Assembly: GCA_025403435.1 (NCBI GenBank)
Contig: CM046338.1
Coordinates: forward strand, 22,218,392 to 22,282,391
Direction of reading: 5' to 3'
From: Artocarpus heterophyllus
Lineage: Eukaryota; Streptophyta; Magnoliopsida; Rosales; Moraceae
DNA length: 64,000 bases
Position numbers and translations under genes: made by a program. Under the pieces are notes generated by a model that was not told where the DNA came from, searched no databases, and saw only the letters and a program-made list of their open reading frames with translations. This document shows positions 10,757-22,429 of the stretch, in pieces (the stretch's first letter is position 1; the number at the start of each line of letters is the position of its first letter).

Positions 10757-11693
10757 AGCAAACTTAACTGAGCAAGCATGGATTATAGATTGTGTGGGTG
10801 TTTGTTGTTGTTGTTCTTTTTCTTTTTTTTTACTGTGTTTTCTTTTTCAGGAGTTTTATGGTGGGACCAAAAGGAGGAAATACTTACAATGTAAAGCAAT
10901 TTGTGAGCTCATTATGCTATAATTAGCATTGTATCTAAGTTAGGAGGATAAATCTCATGAAAATTGGATTCATGAAAAGTATCAATTATGCTTTGGAAAT
11001 AAAAATATAAAAAATGGTGGGCTATGCCTATTCCTTTGTACTTATTTGCTATTAGCTATGGTGGTCTGTTCCTCTGCGCCTATTTTCATAATTTTTGTAG
11101 TTTCTTTCACTTTTTGTTTCGCTAAACACGTACTCGTTGTTTAATATACAACTGTTTTTAAGGCTGGTTGGTGTGATTTTGATTTTGCCATGGAGTTTTT
11201 TCCTAAACTCTATTTAACTAGTGATTTTTTTATCCTTGATTTATATATGTCATACTTTTTCCTATCAGAAAACAATGTGTAACCAAATTTTTTAATAGAA
11301 TCTCTAAAATATGTAACATTGAGAAACGTGGAATATGGATTAGTTTGTGATTTTTGTTGTCTTTTTGGTAATTTCGTGGTCAGATTAATCGCCGGAGAAA
11401 TTAACTTTTATAAGCTGAGGCGCTGATGAACAGAAGTGTCGGTGGGGTCAAAATGTCAAAAAGACACGTGGCCAACATGATGTGAATAAAGCAGAACGAT
11501 ATGAATGAGATCGGCAGCGGCGGAGTGGGACCCAGATTTTTGCCGAAGCCGAACAGCTCTCGTTTGATTTTGGCTTGACATCCAGTCAAAGGCTTGTTTG
11601 TCTTTCACCGCTTTTACTGTTTTTTACTTTCTTCGACTGTCCCTGGCCTTTTTCACTCGTTTAATCTTATTTATTTATTTATTTATTTGATTT
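10757..11693. other. upstream region of the FLA gene, no gene seen
   Basis: Probable FLA promoter sequence, AT-rich with poly-T stretches. A 62-codon minus-strand ORF (11589-11401) has somewhat higher GC but no recognisable domain. It is followed by a (TTTA)n microsatellite (about 11669-11688). No other gene is supported. Confidence 0.5.
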
Positions 11694-12159
11694 AGGGATA
11701 TTTATCTTTTTACACCATTTATTTTAGGTTAATTTAAAGGTTATATTTTTAGTTTTTAATCTCATTAAAAGTATTAAGTTTAATACACAAATCTATACAG
11801 TCAATGGTTAATTTTTACTTTTAAAATGACTAAATTATCTTTAAATAAAAGAGCAAAAGGCTAAAACTTTTAAAATATATATAAGAAAACAAAAACATAC
11901 AAAACATTTATTTTTATAGTATTCTTCACATTTTTTAAATCAAAAGCCTTAGTATAATTTTTTTTAAGTTTTAAAAGTTTTCTTATTTTTTAATTTAAGG
12001 ATATCTTGGGTAACTTTATTGAGTTAAATTGAAGATTAATCATGAAAATAAATAAATTTGCGTTTTAAATCTAATTTGAATGTACAAGTTTGATGAGATA
12101 AAAAAAAGAACGTATATTATTTGAATAAAAATGCAGGGTATAAAAAGGTAAATAACCCT
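11694..12159. mobile_element. MITE-like element 1 (about 466 bp)
   Basis: The left end begins AGGGATATTTATCTTTTT. The reverse complement of the right end begins AGGGTTATTTACCTTTTT, so these are imperfect terminal inverted repeats of about 23 bp, with weaker similarity continuing inwards (TCTCATTAAA / TCTCATCAAA). Possible flanking duplication: ttgattt (11687-11693) against ttaattt (12160-12166), with one mismatch. It has no coding capacity. The superfamily is uncertain. Confidence 0.6.
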
Positions 12160-12247
12160 TTAATTTTTCCTCTCTTTTTTTTTTTTAACAAGTTGCCTCT
12201 TTAATTTTTCCTCTATTTTTTTAAACAAGTTGCCTCTTTTTTTGTTG
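12158..12247. repeat. two-copy ~40-bp tandem repeat, T-rich
   Basis: The block ctttaatttttcctct, then a poly-T run, then aacaagttgcct, occurs at about 12158 and again at about 12198. It lies between MITE 1 and solo LTR G. Confidence 0.75.
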
Positions 12248-12516
12248 GCTTAAAAAAATGCACAAATGTTTGACATAGTGCCCTAAGAGGTAAAATATTG
12301 TAATATATTTTTAGAGATATTTTATCGCTAAACAGTTTATTGTTTATTCATATATCAAATGTTGTTCTCTTTATGTTTATTTTTGTTAAATATATGATAA
12401 GCAAACAAAAGTCTAACACTGTCAGTCTAAACCTTAAAGAATCGTGCATATGATGGACAGATAATGCAAAAAGCATGAATCTCTAAATCATAAGAGCTGC
12501 AATTGAGGGAATAAAG

Positions 12517-14405
12517 TGTTGAAAAAATGATACGTAGTAGATTTTAACAATTTTAAATGAGAGTATTTTTCAAAACACAAGTTTGACATGCTAAATCATA
12601 AATTGATGATAAATCTTACTAACCTCTTTTGTATATCAAAGTGGGCTTAAATTCGTGTAGAGAAGAATGTTCCAGAAGAGCCTCAACCAACTGGTCTTCG
12701 TTGCTATTCTTTATCCACGATCGAAGTATAGGTGGTAACATGTCATACAGCTCTTCCTCCAGTGACTCTTCTTCCAACCACTTGAGAAGACCTAGAGCTA
12801 AGGTTCTTGATGTTGAACAATAGTTCTCAGGGAGTTTCAGAGTTTTTCAAACTAGAGTACTCACTCTATGTTTCTCAAATGATCTAAATAACTGAGAAAA
12901 CTCACCCTTATTTATAGTGGTCGAATTTGGGGTTAAGCCTTATCAAATTAGGCTTCAAAATTTGAGTCTATAACAACTTGTGATGAAAAACGCGTCTAAA
13001 ATGCGTATACAGATTATCACATGGTCGGTAGGTCGATTTGAGAGATTGGCGTACCGAACTTCCTCCATCGACCTACCGAGCTTATGATAATCTTGAACCC
13101 TTAGAATATTTTCTTTTCCACTAGAGAATCTAAGATAGAGCCTCAGTTTCAATTCAAATAACACAATAGAGAAGTTATCTGATTAAAACAACCATATCCA
13201 AATAATCACATGAAAAGTAAAATATTTTCTAAATAATTCAACATGTTTATCTTGAATTAATTTACAAAATTAATTCAACTGATAAACTAATATGAATTAT
13301 TAAATTCAATCTTATCGAATTTCAACCAATCTAATAATTTAATATAAGTCACCAATATGTTGGAAAAACATGTCGTATTGTTATAGGATTTATAATGAGC
13401 TAGCAAAAGAAACCCGGTGCATATATATAGTTCAAACTCCTATAATTATAAAATACAATATCTTAGTTATATATTTTATAATTATCAACTCTAACGCTAC
13501 TCCACTAAAAGCTTAGAGCTGCACTCTTGAACTATATAAATTTACAAAGCTTCAATAAGCTAAAATCTATGACATATCATAATGTGTTACATCTCCATAG
13601 GATATTCATAATTGGCTTAAAGGTAAATTCTGTTTTACTTTCCCGATTATTTTTATCTTACGTTCCATTATCACACCATTGAAATATTTACTATGCATAG
13701 ATAGTATACTATTCGGTTACACCTATGCATCCAAATGGTTGAGCACTCTAGTCTTTCAATTATAGGATAATGCATATAAGAGAATATCATTAACTCTACA
13801 AAAAAAGTATGGATTCTATATTTATGAATAATAAGTCTACGTGAATCAAGAATTATGTTTCCAACATACCAGTATGTGTACCATTATTAAGTCAGGATGT
13901 CACCATTTGGTACATCAAAAGACATAAGTCAAGAAGACAGGCCAAGCAGTCATTTTAGGATTAAGGCACAACACATATGATTGTCTAAAGTGAATTAATT
14001 TGCACAAATGGAATTATTAACCAAATCAATTGACAATGCCCCAATGTTTCTACTCGTGGAGTCCCACTTTGACGACCAAGACAAGCCATCTCTGTTAGGG
14101 ATGTAGACAATATAACAATCTTAGCATGAATAAAGCACCCAACTTTATTCCCTCGATTGCAGATCTTATGATTTAGACTATCACCTTTAAGATTCATGTC
14201 TTCCGTATAATCTATCCATCATATGCATAATTCTTAAAAGTTTAGACTGACAGTCTTAGATTTTTGTTTGCTTATCATACATTCAATAGAAATAAACATA
14301 AAGAGGACAACATTTGGTATATGAATAATAAATAAACTCTTTATTGATAAAATGTCTTCAAAAACATACTACAACATTTTACTCCTTAGGGCATCATGTC
14401 TAATA
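12517..14405 (-). repeat. 3' LTR of element F
   Basis: On the plus strand it begins tgttgaaaaaatg and ends gtctaata. A polypurine tract (minus strand GTGCAAGTAGAAGAT) follows at about 14406-14420. It is about 1889 bp and homologous throughout to 16877-18816 and to the LTRs of B. Confidence 0.9.
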
Positions 14406-15257
14406 ATCTTCTACTTGCACTAAGTGGGTATATGTAATATGTAACGCATCTCCCACTATCGAAGCATAAGTCACTTTCTTCATGTATTCTTTTTCTTCAT
14501 CAGATTTTGGTGAGTCTTTCTTAGAAAGAATAATTCCAAACTTAGATGGTTGCCTACCTTTCTTGGAATTCTGCATTGCATACTTCTCAAGAATTTTATC
14601 TATGTATGCAGCTTGGGATAAAGCTATCATTTTGTTCTTCCTGTGCTGAAAGATCTAGATAACGAGAACATAATTAGCTTCACCTAAGTCTTTCATGTCA
14701 AACTGCTTGGTCAAATATAATTTGATCGATGACAATGCCTCAACATCATTGCTAATTAGTAAAATGTCATATACATAAAGCAGTAAAAAAACTACCTTCT
14801 CATCCTTAATGTGCTGTAAACACATGGTTTGTCCACATTTTGTTCAAACTCATAAGTTTTGATAACTTGATCAAATCTTATGTTTCAAGAATGGAAGCCT
14901 GCTTAAGTCCATAAATTGATTTTAGTAGCTTATACACTTACCCTCTTGACCCTTAGCCTTGAACTCGTCTGGCTGTGCTGAGTAGTCTCATAATCTTCCT
15001 GTTGAGCTTATTGCATATTATTCATGCTAGCCATGTATAGCAGTGGGCTTGATCATCAGCTTTCTTCCAGCGATTATACGCGTGGATTTGTTTATTATTG
15101 GATTCGCTAGTAGGTGCAAGAGGACACGGTGTGGTTAGCATAAATTTCAATTTCTCAAAAGATAGGATGATATTTAGGTTCCATTTCTAATCATTATAAT
15201 TCTCGCCAGTTAACATGTTCTTATCGAATATCAAAGATAAAATGTTTTTAGACATTT
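14406..15257 (-). pseudogene. deleted gag-pol remnant of element F
   Basis: The gag ATG is at 15257 (minus strand, MSKNILSLIF...), followed by about 270 bp of capsid region down to about 14990. There the sequence jumps directly into the RT region: the block near 14985 matches B near 31395, while the next bases (from about 14990) match B near 33885. This is a single internal deletion of roughly 2.5 kb relative to B. RT sequence then continues to about 14640, and the part corresponding to the RNase H segment is largely missing too. Stops and indels occur throughout. Confidence 0.82.
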
Positions 15258-16864
15258 TGATCTACAATAAAGATTCATACACCAAATATAAGTAAACATT
15301 CCACAATTGTTTTAATAAGATAACACAATCAAATAAAATATACAATGTGTTTATGTGTCAAAACCTTGAAAATATCATAACCTTGCAATGATAATTCCCA
15401 ACTCAGAATCCAACAAGCCGCCTTAGGGAGACTTGCCAAATTCAATTAGGAACATGCCATTCAAGGCCCGTTTGATCTAGCATATACTAATAATCGTTTA
15501 TTTGGCCATTAATTTCATTAACAGAGCTCCTTGGGGGGGTTAATAACAAAATTAATCTTGAGTGTATAACCATCATTTCAACTACTTTATCCATGGTTTA
15601 TAATCTCCACCTTGGGGTGATCAACGATAAATCATGCTAAAATAAATCATCTCTTTGGAGATCCAACCTGACACATGATGAAATCCATCCCTAAGGGTCG
15701 GAACCACCATGTGCTACCTATGGACCAACGATGGAGGCTGTTGGTCCTCTCTTCAAAAACCTTTTCCCACTCAATATTTTAAAAGTCAAGGTTTTATGTT
15801 AACATGCATGAATAATTTTTAATGAGTGGCATTCTTTATTCTACATAGCATGTTGTCAACATACATGGCAAAACATATTATAATGCAGACAAGCAAAGCA
15901 ACATGAAATGCCACAAACAAAATAATAAATAAATAGCCATAATATCATGGTTCCATCCTAGAGAAAAGAAAATAAAAGATTACAAAAGATAAATCAAAAC
16001 ACATTATCGATTCTTCATCTTGTATCTTCAAGTTGTATTCTTCTTCATGTGGCATCCATCTTTAATTTTTCAATCCCTCATAGATCAAAAAGTTTTATTT
16101 TTCTGGTCATCATAAAATTTCATGTTTTTTAGAATTGTTTCAAAAAAATAAAATAAAAAACTACACCAAAAAATACACCTTTTTTGAAAAATGTTCTACC
16201 TAATATTGGCCTACCGAACTAGATGTTTGGCCTACCAGTCTGACCATCGGTCTTCTAGACTTGAGGGTTTGGCCTACCAACCGAGTTGAAAAAATTCTAC
16301 CATGTTTTCGGCTTGTCGGTCTACAACCATCGGTTCCCCGACCCGAGGGTTCGGCTTACTAACCGAGCTGAACTCAACGTTTTTCTAGAAAAAATAGTTT
16401 TTAAGCAGTTTGTTAATTTTATTTTCAACAATTCAAAAACATACAAATTTATAAACATAAAAAAACAATGGAACTCCTATCATCTCCATATTCTAGATCC
16501 ATTTCCACTTCGAATGATTATTTAATTACAAAATCTTACAAATTTAAAATTAAAATAATAATTCCTAAATGGTGATAATAAACTGCTATCTAATTACATG
16601 AAGAACCTAAATACACATTTTAACCTCTAAGGAATCATAACCAGCAAGAATCAATTAATTAATAAATAATTAAATAAAAAATTTAATTAACCATAATTAA
16701 TTAATAAACATTCACTATATAATCTAATGACAACATTTAATTATATAGAAACCCTAGAGTGCCAACTCTCTAAAAAAAAAAAAATCAAGCATAGGAGAGA
16801 ATAAGATCACATAATTCATGTATATGGCATGATCACAAACTCAAAAATCAACGTAAAACTTGAC
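15258..16864 (-). other. untranslated leader of element F
   Basis: It matches the leader of B in order: AAGGCC-type and CTCCTTGGGGGGG / CCTTGGGGTG motifs (near 15530 and 15613), then decayed copies of the CGGCCTGCCGAA-type array at about 16200-16380, and the gag-distal AT-rich part. No ORF is supported. The 79-codon plus-strand ORF near 16286-16525 lies in this array and has no recognisable domain. Confidence 0.65.
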
Positions 16865-16874
16865 GCTGATACCA
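16865..16874 (-). other. damaged primer-binding site of element F
   Basis: The plus strand reads gctgatacca where B has gctctgatacca, a 2-bp deletion in the initiator Met tRNA complement. The site lies 2 nt from the LTR. Confidence 0.75.
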
Positions 16875-16876
16875 AT

Positions 16877-18816
16877 TGTTAGAAAAAGTTATGCAGCAGA
16901 GTTTTAAAAATTTTAAATTAGAGTATTTCTAAAACACAAGTTTGACGTGCTAAATACATAAGTTGATGACATATCCTACTAATCTCTTTTATATACCTAA
17001 GTGGCTTGAATTTTTGTAGAGAAGTACATTCTAGAAGAGCCTCAACTAATTGGTCTTCTTTGTTATTCTCTATCCATGATCAGAGTGTAGGTGGTCAGAC
17101 ATTGTACTGCTGTTCCTCTAGTGACTTTACTTCCAACCACTTGACAAGACCTAGAACTAAGGTTCTTAATGTTGAACAATAGTTTTCAAGAAATTTTAGA
17201 GTTTCTCAAACTAGAGTACTCACTTTATGCTTCACAAATGATCTAAATAACTAAGAAAACTCACCTCCTATTTATAGTAGTCAAATTTGGGGATAAACAC
17301 TATCAGATTAGGCCTCAAAATTCGAGTCTGGTTCAACTTCTAATGAAAAACGTGTCTAAAACGTGCTTATAGATTATTGCATAGTCGGTAGGCCAATCTC
17401 TTACCGAACCTACTACATCAATAGGCTAAAGTTTCCCATCGACTTGTGGAGCTTATGATAATCTTGATCCCTAAAAATATCTTATTTTCCACTCGAGAAT
17501 CTTAGATAGAGCCTCAGTTTCAATTCAAATAACCCAATAGAGAAATTATTTGATTAAAACAGCAATATCCAGATAATCCCATGGAAAATAAAATATTTGC
17601 CAAATAATTCAACATTTTTATCTTTAATTAATTTATAAAATTAATTCAAATGATAAACTAACATGAATTATTAAATTCAATCTTATAGAATTTTAGCCAA
17701 TCTAATTATTTAACATAAGTCACCAATAGGTAGGAAAAACATGTCGCATCGTTACAGGATTTATAATATGCTAGCAAAGGGGACCGAATGGACATATATA
17801 GTTCAAGTTTCTAAAATTGTAAAATACAATATCGCATATGCATATTTTATAATTATCAACTCTAATGCTATTCTACTAAAAGCTTAAAGTTATACTCTCG
17901 AACTATATAAAATTACAAAGTTTCAATAAGCTAACCATCCATGACATATCATAATTTGTTACATCCCCATAAGATATTTATAATCGGCTTAAAGATAAAT
18001 TTCATTTTACCTTCTTGATTATTTTTATCTTACATTCCATTATCACACCATTGGAATACTTACTATGTATAGATATTATACCATTTTGTTACACCTATGT
18101 ATCTAAATGGTTGAGCGCTTTAGTCCTCCAATTACAGTATAATGCATATAAGAGAATATCATTAACTCTACAAAAAGAGCTATGGATTCCATATATATGA
18201 ATAATGAGACTTCATGAATCAAGAGCCATGTCTCGAATGTACCGGTCTACATGCCATCATTAAGTCAGAATGTCACCCTTTGGTACATCAAAAGACATAA
18301 GTCAAGAATATGGGCCCATCATTCATTTCAAGATTAAGACACAACAAATATGACTATTTACAATGAATTGATTTGTACAAATAAAATTATTAACTAAATC
18401 AATTTAATTGTTATGTCTCGATCCAATATATCATCACCTATGATAATGCACCAATGTTTCTACTCATAGAGTCTCACTTTGATGACCAAGACAAGCCATC
18501 TCCTGTTAGGGATGTAGACTACATAACAATCTTAGCATGAATAAAGCACCTAACTTTATTTTCTTGATTGCGGATCTTATGATTTAGACCACCACCTTTA
18601 ATATTCCTGTTTTCTACATAATCTATCCATCATATGCATGATTCTTAAATGTTTAGACTGCTAGTCTCAGACTTTTATTTGCTTATCATACATTCAATAG
18701 AAATGAACATAAAGAGGACAATATTTGGTATGTCATAATAAATAAACTCTTTATTGATAAAGTGTCTCAAAAAAATATATTACAACATTTTACTCCTTAG
18801 GGCACTATGTCTAACA
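16877..18816 (-). repeat. 5' LTR of element F
   Basis: It is about 1940 bp, from tgttag at 16877 to ctaaca at 18816 on the plus strand. The minus-strand TATA box TATAAATA is at 17269-17276. The decayed GGTAGGCC / TCGGTAGG motif group lies upstream of it, near 17384-17450, in the same relative place as in B. Confidence 0.9.
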
Positions 18817-20481
18817 TAAAGTTGGGCACTTTATTCATGTTACGATTGTTATATTATCTACATCTCTAACGGGAGATGGCTTGTTTGGTCATCGGAGTAG
18901 GACTCCATAAGTAGAAATATTGATGCATTGTCATAGGTGGTGATATATTGGATCGGAACAAAAAGTTGAATTGATTTGGTTAATAATTTTATTTGCGTAA
19001 ATCAATTCACTTTAGATGTTTATATGTGTTATGTCTTAATCCTGAAATGACTAAAGGGTCCGTTATCTTAACTTGTGTCTTTTGATTTATCAAAGGGTGA
19101 TATCCTGAGTTAATGATGGTACGCATAACTTTTAATTGATGTAGACTTGTTATTCATAGATATGGAATCTATAATTCTTTTCGTAGATTTAATGATTTTC
19201 TCTTATATGCATTATCTTGTAATTGAAAGACTAGAGCGCTTAACCATTTGGATATATAGGTTTAACCAAATGGTATACTATCTATGGATAGTAAGTATTC
19301 TAATGGTGTGATAATAGAGCGTAAGATAAAAATAATTTGGAAGACAAAACAAAATTTATCCTTAAGCTGATTATAAATATCGTATAGGGAAGTAACATAT
19401 TATAATATGTCATGGATGGTTATCTTATTAAAGCTTCGTAATTTTATATAGTTTGAGAGTACAGCTCTAAGATTTTAGTGGAGGAGCGTTAGAGTTGATC
19501 ATTATAAAATACATATCTAGGATATTGTATTTTATAATTATAGGAGCTTGATCTGTATATGTTCATCGGTTCTCCTTTGCTAGCTCATTTTAATCTTGTA
19601 ACGATATGACATGTTTTTCGTACATATTAGTGACTCATGTTAAATTATTAGATTGATTAAAATTCGAGTTAGTTTGATTTAATAATTCATGTTAGTTTAT
19701 CGGTTGAATTAATTTTGTAAATTAGTTCTAGATAAACATGTTGAATTATTTGAATAATATTTTATTTGTATGGATTTATCTATATGTGACTGTTTTAATC
19801 AAATAATTTTTTTATTGGGTTATTTGAATTAAAGTGAAGGCTCTATAAAGGATACATGGGTCAAATAAGATTGGATTTATCTAATTGGTTAAGATTAGAT
19901 CTATTAAATCAGCTTGAGGAATTCGAATTTGATTCGAACTCCAGTATCATGACCACGCGATCAACCGTGGCAGCTAGAGTCAGATTTTACTTTACAAGTT
20001 TTTGCTATGAAACTAATCCAAACTCAAATTTTGAGGCCTAATCTGATAATGATTAACCCCAGGTTCGACCACTACAAATAGGGGGTGAATTTTTTTAGTT
20101 ATTCAGATCATATGAGAAGCATAAAGTGAGTACTTTAGTTTGAGAAACTCTAAAACTCCCTGGGAGCTTTTGTTCAACATCAAGAATCTTTGTTCTAAGT
20201 CTTCTCATGTGGTTGGATGGAGAGTCTTTGGAGGAAAAGCTGTACAACGTGTGACCACCTGTACTCCAATCGGGGATAAAGAATAGCCAAGAAGACCAAT
20301 TGGTTAAGGATCTTTTAGAATATTTTTCTCTACATGAATTTGAGCGCACTTCAGTATATAAATGAGTTTAGTAAGATCTATCATTAATTTATGTATTTAG
20401 CATGTCAAACTTGTATTTTGAAAAGTACTATGATTCAAAGTTTTTAAAATTATGTTGTGTATTTGTTTTTCCAACAACAAA

Positions 20482-21592
20482 TCCTTTTTACACAAATTCT
20501 TATTCGATTTGCTGGAAAAGGAGTAAAACTCTTTATTAGTTGATTTTTTGTTGGCTTGAAACAATTAAGTATCATTATTTTTAGAAAAAATGTACATGAT
20601 CAATTAAAGTCAATTTATCAAACAAGTAAAATACAGGATGACTGCTATCTTACCTACAAATATCACTCGTTAATTTGTCTTATCAAAGAATAAACTTAAG
20701 TAGCTTTAAGCTTGATAACATTTTTTAGAGCAATTTTTATGGTTGTAAACATCATTTTATTCCATCAATGAAGTATCGATGTTTGAGCCGTTCGACTAAC
20801 TTTTTAACGATCTAATTTATGACTAGAAACAATTGTGTGTTGTGTGCTACAAATTTTGTAATGTGGACATTTACAAATCAAACTTTTAAAATCCTAATTT
20901 GACAGATAAAACACCATGCTCCGCATGTGAAGCAAAATTATCTGCTCCATCATAAGAATTTTTTTTCTTTAGTTATATATGAAATCATTAGTATTAGGAA
21001 AAAAATTAGGGGGGGGGGGGGGGGGGTGGGGAGGGGAAGGGTTGTTATTAACATCAATTTGCCCTCTAAACTTTAAAAATCATTACTTTACCCCTAAACT
21101 TTTAAAGCTCTTTATCATCTGAACCTCTAATTTTCCACTCAAATAGACATAATTCACCCTACATGATTCACACATGGGTCACCTATAAGGGGCAAAAATG
21201 AAATTTTATTACTCTCAAGTTTTGTTTTACGTTTACACGCTCACTTAGTCTTTTTTTTATGTATATATTTGAACTCTCATTTACGAAGGGTTTGTATGTA
21301 CATTTTTTCTTAGAATTATAACATGTAACTCTCATTCAATAAGTCGATATTATTTGCGATATCTTCTCATCTTTAATGCTTAAATCATCTTATTTATTAT
21401 TCAAATTCAGATATCGACAAATAATATTCATTATTAAATAAGTTATGCATTAAATATGAGAAGAAATGTGCCGACAAATCTTTCTTAAATAAGAGTTTAG
21501 AAATTAAAAAAGCCTTTAGAGGATATTAAGTTTCAAAGATTCCAAGTCTAGTCTTCTTAGAGGCTTATTGTTTCCAAATCTAATATTTATAT
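20482..21592. other. intergenic, no gene seen
   Basis: AT-rich sequence with no credible ORF. It contains an 18-base G run at 21009-21026, followed by further G runs. A generic-looking repeat follows, with phrases such as ccctctaaactttaaaa. Confidence 0.5.
21009..21041 (+). repeat. poly-G tract with G-quadruplex potential
   Basis: Eighteen consecutive G residues are followed by GGGG, GGGG and GGG runs separated by one or two bases. Confidence 0.85.
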
Positions 21593-22069
21593 AGGGTTAA
21601 TTACATAGCTATTTTTTCTAGTTTTACTTATTTCTTAATTTATCCTTTTGTTTTTTAAAATTACAAAGGTTCTTTGAATTTGAAAAAGTTGTTTCAATTT
21701 AATCCCTCCCAAAATTTTTAGACAAAAAAATGGAAATAAGATAAAGATACCATTAATCAAACTGAATTTGTTTATGAAATATATTTTTTTTCTTGATAAC
21801 AATATATTAACATTTAGAAAGTTATAGAACTTAAAACTTTTTTTTTAATTTAATGTTTTCTTCTAGAATTTTTTTATATTTTTAAATTTATAAAATATTT
21901 TTTATAACTAGTTAAAAGGTTGTTATGTTGTTTTGTCTAATTTTTTCTATTGATATGGATAAAATTGAAATTAGTTTTTAGATTCAAAGAATACCTTTAT
22001 AGTTTAAAAAATAGAGGGACAATTTAAGAAATTGTTAAAACTAAGATGTATAATTATGTAATTAACCCT
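21593..22069. mobile_element. MITE-like element 2 (477 bp) with 8-bp target duplication
   Basis: Terminal inverted repeats AGGGTTAATTACATA (21593) and its near-exact complement ending AATTAACCCT (22069). A perfect 8-bp duplication atttatat flanks it at 21585-21592 and 22070-22077. It is AT-rich with no coding capacity. An 8-bp duplication fits hAT-type mobilisation, but the superfamily is an inference. Confidence 0.8.
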
Positions 22070-22429
22070 ATTTATATCGTTATCTTTTTTAGGGGAATAT
22101 ATAGTTCTTTTCAATGACAAACAGTTGTAACTTGGAGTAAAATTTCATCCAACTCTATATCAACATCCCTAAACAAGATATTAAAATCAAACAAACAAAT
22201 TAGTTAAGCATGTAAGGCAAGACAAAAAAAAAAACCACCTAAAAATATGTAAAGATGGAGTCTAGTATAATTGCTTAAGGCTTTTGTATTAAAATGGTAC
22301 CTCTTATCCTTTCTCATAATTCTAGGAATTTTAGAGTACATTGAAATGGAAAGTTTAATTCTCTCCACCAAAATGTTCAAGGTCTCCAGCACTTGATGTT
22401 CATGTTTTCCAAGCGCCTGGACAAATGTG
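22070..22429 (-). other. flank of LTR E with an unexplained exon-like ORF
   Basis: A 98-codon minus-strand ORF (22500-22204) overlaps this stretch. After a possible splice acceptor (TTTGTCCAG, near 22413-22421) it reads ALGKHEHQVLETLNILVERI and onwards, with less biased composition than the surroundings. I do not recognise a family. It could be a captured exon, an exon of a disrupted host gene, or chance. Confidence 0.3.

Larger units (their letters stand above)
12517..18816 (-). mobile_element. copia element F, internally deleted (6300 bp)
   Basis: It is bounded by LTRs 12517-14405 and 16877-18816 and flanked by a perfect 5-bp target duplication taaag (12512-12516 and 18817-18821) inside solo LTR G. 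The internal region keeps the RT end, the gag start, the long leader and a damaged primer site. Most of gag, protease, integrase and the RT core are missing. The LTRs differ by several indels and many substitutions, so it is not young. The element cannot move by itself. Confidence 0.93.
12267..20476 (+). mobile_element. solo LTR G (copia family), split by element F
   Basis: The LTR starts TGTTTGACATAGTGCCC at 12267, runs to 12516, resumes at 18822 after element F, and ends CCAACA at 20476. Together this is about 1905 bp, the normal LTR size of the family. A perfect 5-bp target duplication acaaa flanks it (12262-12266 and 20477-20481). No primer site or internal region follows, so it is a solo LTR left by recombination between two LTRs. 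A degenerate TATA-like box (tacaaataggg) lies near 20074. It is related to the LTRs of F, C and B. Confidence 0.93.

Noticed and set aside
12629..12823. Plus-strand ORF with a Ser-rich tail near 12629, similar to the minus-strand ORF at 20095-20349
   Set aside because: Both are parts of LTRs of the same family in opposite orientation (F and G), not genes.
22195..22203. attag near 22199 as the left target duplication partner of LTR E
   Set aside because: The following bases are ttaagc, not an LTR TG end, so I could not accept it as the boundary.
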